DNA from: Geoalkalibacter halelectricus
GTDB taxonomy: Bacteria; Desulfobacterota; Desulfuromonadia; Desulfuromonadales; Geoalkalibacteraceae
Direction of reading: 5' to 3'
Assembly (NCBI RefSeq): GCF_025263685.1
Contig: NZ_CP092109.1
Coordinates: forward strand, 1 to 64,000
DNA length: 64,000 nucleotides
Position 1 is the first letter of the stretch. Each line of letters starts with the position of its first letter. A program made the position numbers and the translations under genes. Of this stretch, positions 62,331 to 64,000 are shown piece by piece. Under the pieces are notes generated by a model, which did not search any database, was not told the DNA's origin, and worked only from the letters and a program-made list of their open reading frames with translations.

Positions 62331-62780
62331 TTAAAGGCGTGTTTCGTTTTTGATGGTGAAGGGTTTGGCGGTGTAGGTGCGGAAAATTGTGCGGTCCTTG
62401 AAGGAGAGCAGAGTTTCGATCCGGTCGCGGGAGACCGGGTGGGATATTTGCGGCATGACCTCCGCGACGTCGAACCAGCCAAGCTCGGGGGTTTCGTCGC
62501 TGGGTTGCAGGGTGCCGGCGTGGTAATTTGCCAGAAAGGTGAAAATCAGCGCCGCGGGAGCGTCGGTCTTGGAGAAGACGGCGGCCAGGGGGCCGGGGAT
62601 GATGTCGATGCCGCTTTCCTCGCGCACTTCGCGATGCAGGGCGTCGAGCAGCCCCTCGCCCTCCTCGACCCGGCCCTGGGGAATTTCCCAGCCGCGCCGG
62701 TGATGACGGATCAGCAGGATCTGACCGGCGGCGTTGCGTACCAGGGCGCCGACCACCAGGATATGTTTGGGAGAGTTCAT
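62331..62780 (-). CDS. Nudix hydrolase
   Basis: A 149-residue hydrolase of nucleoside diphosphate-linked compounds. The Nudix box GRVEEGEGLLDALHREVREESGI (GX5EX7REUXEEXGU) is complete. EIPQGRVEEGEG after RRGWE is typical of the general (di)nucleotide or oxidised-NTP type; the true substrate is unknown. GGAGGT lies 11 bases before the chosen ATG. Convergent with the exonuclease gene. Confidence 0.9.
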   Translation of the reverse strand: MNSPKHILVVGALVRNAAGQILLIRHHRRGWEIPQGRVEEGEGLLDALHREVREESGIDIIPGPLAAVFSKTDAPAALIFTFLANYHAGTLQPSDETPELGWFDVAEVMPQISHPVSRDRIETLLSFKDRTIFRTYTAKPFTIKNETRL

Positions 62781-62906
62781 GGCAAGAAGACCTCCGGGGG
62801 CTTGCAGGTTGGCGAAATAGGGTATACCAGGTGGCAAGCGGCACTCACTCCTGATAGGCTGTAGGGGTGGTTTTCACGGTATAACGAGCTTTCAGGAGCC
62901 CTGCGC

Positions 62907-64000
62907 ATGGCACAAAAAATCTTCATCGCGGCCACCGGTCAAAACAGCGGCAAATCGACCACCAGCCTCTCGCTGTTGCATCTGGCGCAAAAGAGCAGGC
63001 GTCGCATCGGTTTCATCAAGCCCCTGGGGCCCAAGCCTGCGGTGCTCAACGGCTTGGATGTGGACAAGGACGCCGCCCTCATGGCCCAGGTGTTCGGCCT
63101 GGAGGAGCTGCTGCCCTTCATGTCGCCGGTGGTGGTCAAACCCGGCGACACCAAGAAGGCCCTTGACGGCCGGCTGCATCCGGCCGAGTTGGAAGAACGG
63201 ATTCTGGCGGCCTGCGCCGAACTTGAAAGGCACTGCGATTTCATCATCATCGAAGGTTCGGGGCATCCCGGGGTGGGATCGGTTCTGGGCCTCTCCAACG
63301 CGCGCATCGCCCGCTTGCTGGGTGCCCCGGTGCTCATGGTGACCGGCGGCGGGGTGGGCAACGTCATCGATGCCGTGCACCTGAACCTGGCCCTGTTCGA
63401 GAAGGAAGGCGCCGAGATGCGCGCCATTCTCGCCAACAAGATCATCGCCGAAAAGCGCGAGATCACCCTCGATTACCTGCGCCGCGGCCTGGCACAGGAA
63501 TCCCTCAAGGTGCTGGGCGGGTTCAATTACCAACCAGTGCTGGCCAACCCGACCCTGCGTCGCATCGCCCGGGTGGTCAACGTGCCCCTGCAAGGCGACC
63601 CCGAGGCGGCCTCACGCATCGTGCACCACATCCAGATCGGCGCCGCCTCCACCCAGCGTGTGGTCGAGCTGCTGCACGAAGACACCCTGCTGGTGGTGAC
63701 CAGCAGCCGTGACGAACTGCTGGTGACCATGGCCAACCTCTACCAGATTCCCGAATACCGCAACCGCATCGTCGGGCTGGTGATTCCCGGGACCGCCCCG
63801 CTCAGCAAGATCACCCAGCAGATTCTCGATCGCAGCAACATCCCCTATCTGCGCGACGGCAGCACCCACACCACCGCCATCTATCAAGCCATCAACGACG
63901 ACGTCTCCAAAACCTCCGCCGAAGATGTGGAGAAAATCGACCTGATCCGCACCCTGGCGGAAAAACGCATTGATTTCGAGGAACTGGCCATGCTCTTCGG
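62907..64000 (+). CDS. BioD-like AAA / DRTGG-domain protein, cut by window end
   Basis: At least 364 codons from ATG at 62907, open to the last base, so the end is missing. The N-terminal P-loop AATGQNSGKSTTSLSLLHLA and the following FIKPLGP, EGSGHPGVGSVLGLSNARIAR are the dethiobiotin-synthetase / phosphotransacetylase N-terminal-like ATPase fold. A DRTGG-like region follows (about 215-330, GGFNYQPVLANPTLRRIARVVNVPLQGD). Proteins of this type are annotated as phosphotransacetylase-family regulators; the role is unclear. CAGGAG is nine bases before the ATG. Confidence 0.85.
   Translation, partial: MAQKIFIAATGQNSGKSTTSLSLLHLAQKSRRRIGFIKPLGPKPAVLNGLDVDKDAALMAQVFGLEELLPFMSPVVVKPGDTKKALDGRLHPAELEERILAACAELERHCDFIIIEGSGHPGVGSVLGLSNARIARLLGAPVLMVTGGGVGNVIDAVHLNLALFEKEGAEMRAILANKIIAEKREITLDYLRRGLAQESLKVLGGFNYQPVLANPTLRRIARVVNVPLQGDPEAASRIVHHIQIGAASTQRVVELLHEDTLLVVTSSRDELLVTMANLYQIPEYRNRIVGLVIPGTAPLSKITQQILDRSNIPYLRDGSTHTTAIYQAINDDVSKTSAEDVEKIDLIRTLAEKRIDFEELAMLF

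Overview
This is a GC-rich bacterial chromosome segment with dense genes on both strands. The mix suggests a Desulfuromonadia relative (Geobacter, Desulfuromonas or Geoalkalibacter type). The pointers are a DUF485/acetate-type symporter pair, an N-acetylglutaminylglutamine amide (NAGGN) osmolyte cluster, sigma-54 promoters, an HcpR/FNR-type palindrome and many small zinc-ribbon proteins. The taxonomic call is inference; there is no rRNA gene in the window. The first ~112 bases are an almost pure C run and look like a contig-end artefact.

Layout. 0.2-2.2 kb: a DUF4920 exported protein with a PepSY-type membrane protein, then glutaminase. 2.4-11.8 kb: a giant exported GLUG/BACON-like repeat protein with a small lipoprotein downstream, a divergent lipoprotein, and a LuxR-type regulator fused to a many-helix membrane domain. 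A related 21-bp motif precedes the divergent pair and the regulator. 12-26.5 kb: housekeeping genes (lon, trpS, asnS, prfC), an acetate/cation symporter operon with a long AT-rich leader, cheW and a PAS histidine kinase. 26.6-32.5 kb: the NAGGN cluster (amidotransferase, synthetase, M42 peptidase) followed by a YitT protein. 33-42.7 kb: malQ, gltBD coupled to a twitch/radical SAM protein, hemolysin III. 42.9-49.4 kb: pgaABCD for poly-N-acetylglucosamine, divergent from murB. 50-56.3 kb: an accessory stretch with DUF4197, an ECF sigma factor and its membrane partner, two back-to-back toxin-antitoxin pairs, a transposase relic, an orphan gene fragment and several palindromic repeats.

56.5-58.6 kb is the most unusual region. 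Two tandem modules each consist of a sigma-54 promoter, two small exported one-pass membrane proteins and, at the end, a strong terminator. The four proteins are related to each other. Between the modules sits a 41-residue membrane protein behind a perfect TTGAC-N4-GTCAA palindrome. 58.6-64 kb: GMP reductase, a membrane PAS/kinase-like protein fused to a DEDDh exonuclease, a Nudix hydrolase and a DRTGG-type ATPase cut by the window end.

At least five families of intergenic palindromic or tandem repeats are present. A CTAG-ended palindrome occurs in five copies plus a fragment, and two copies supply the TAG stop codon of the neighbouring gene.
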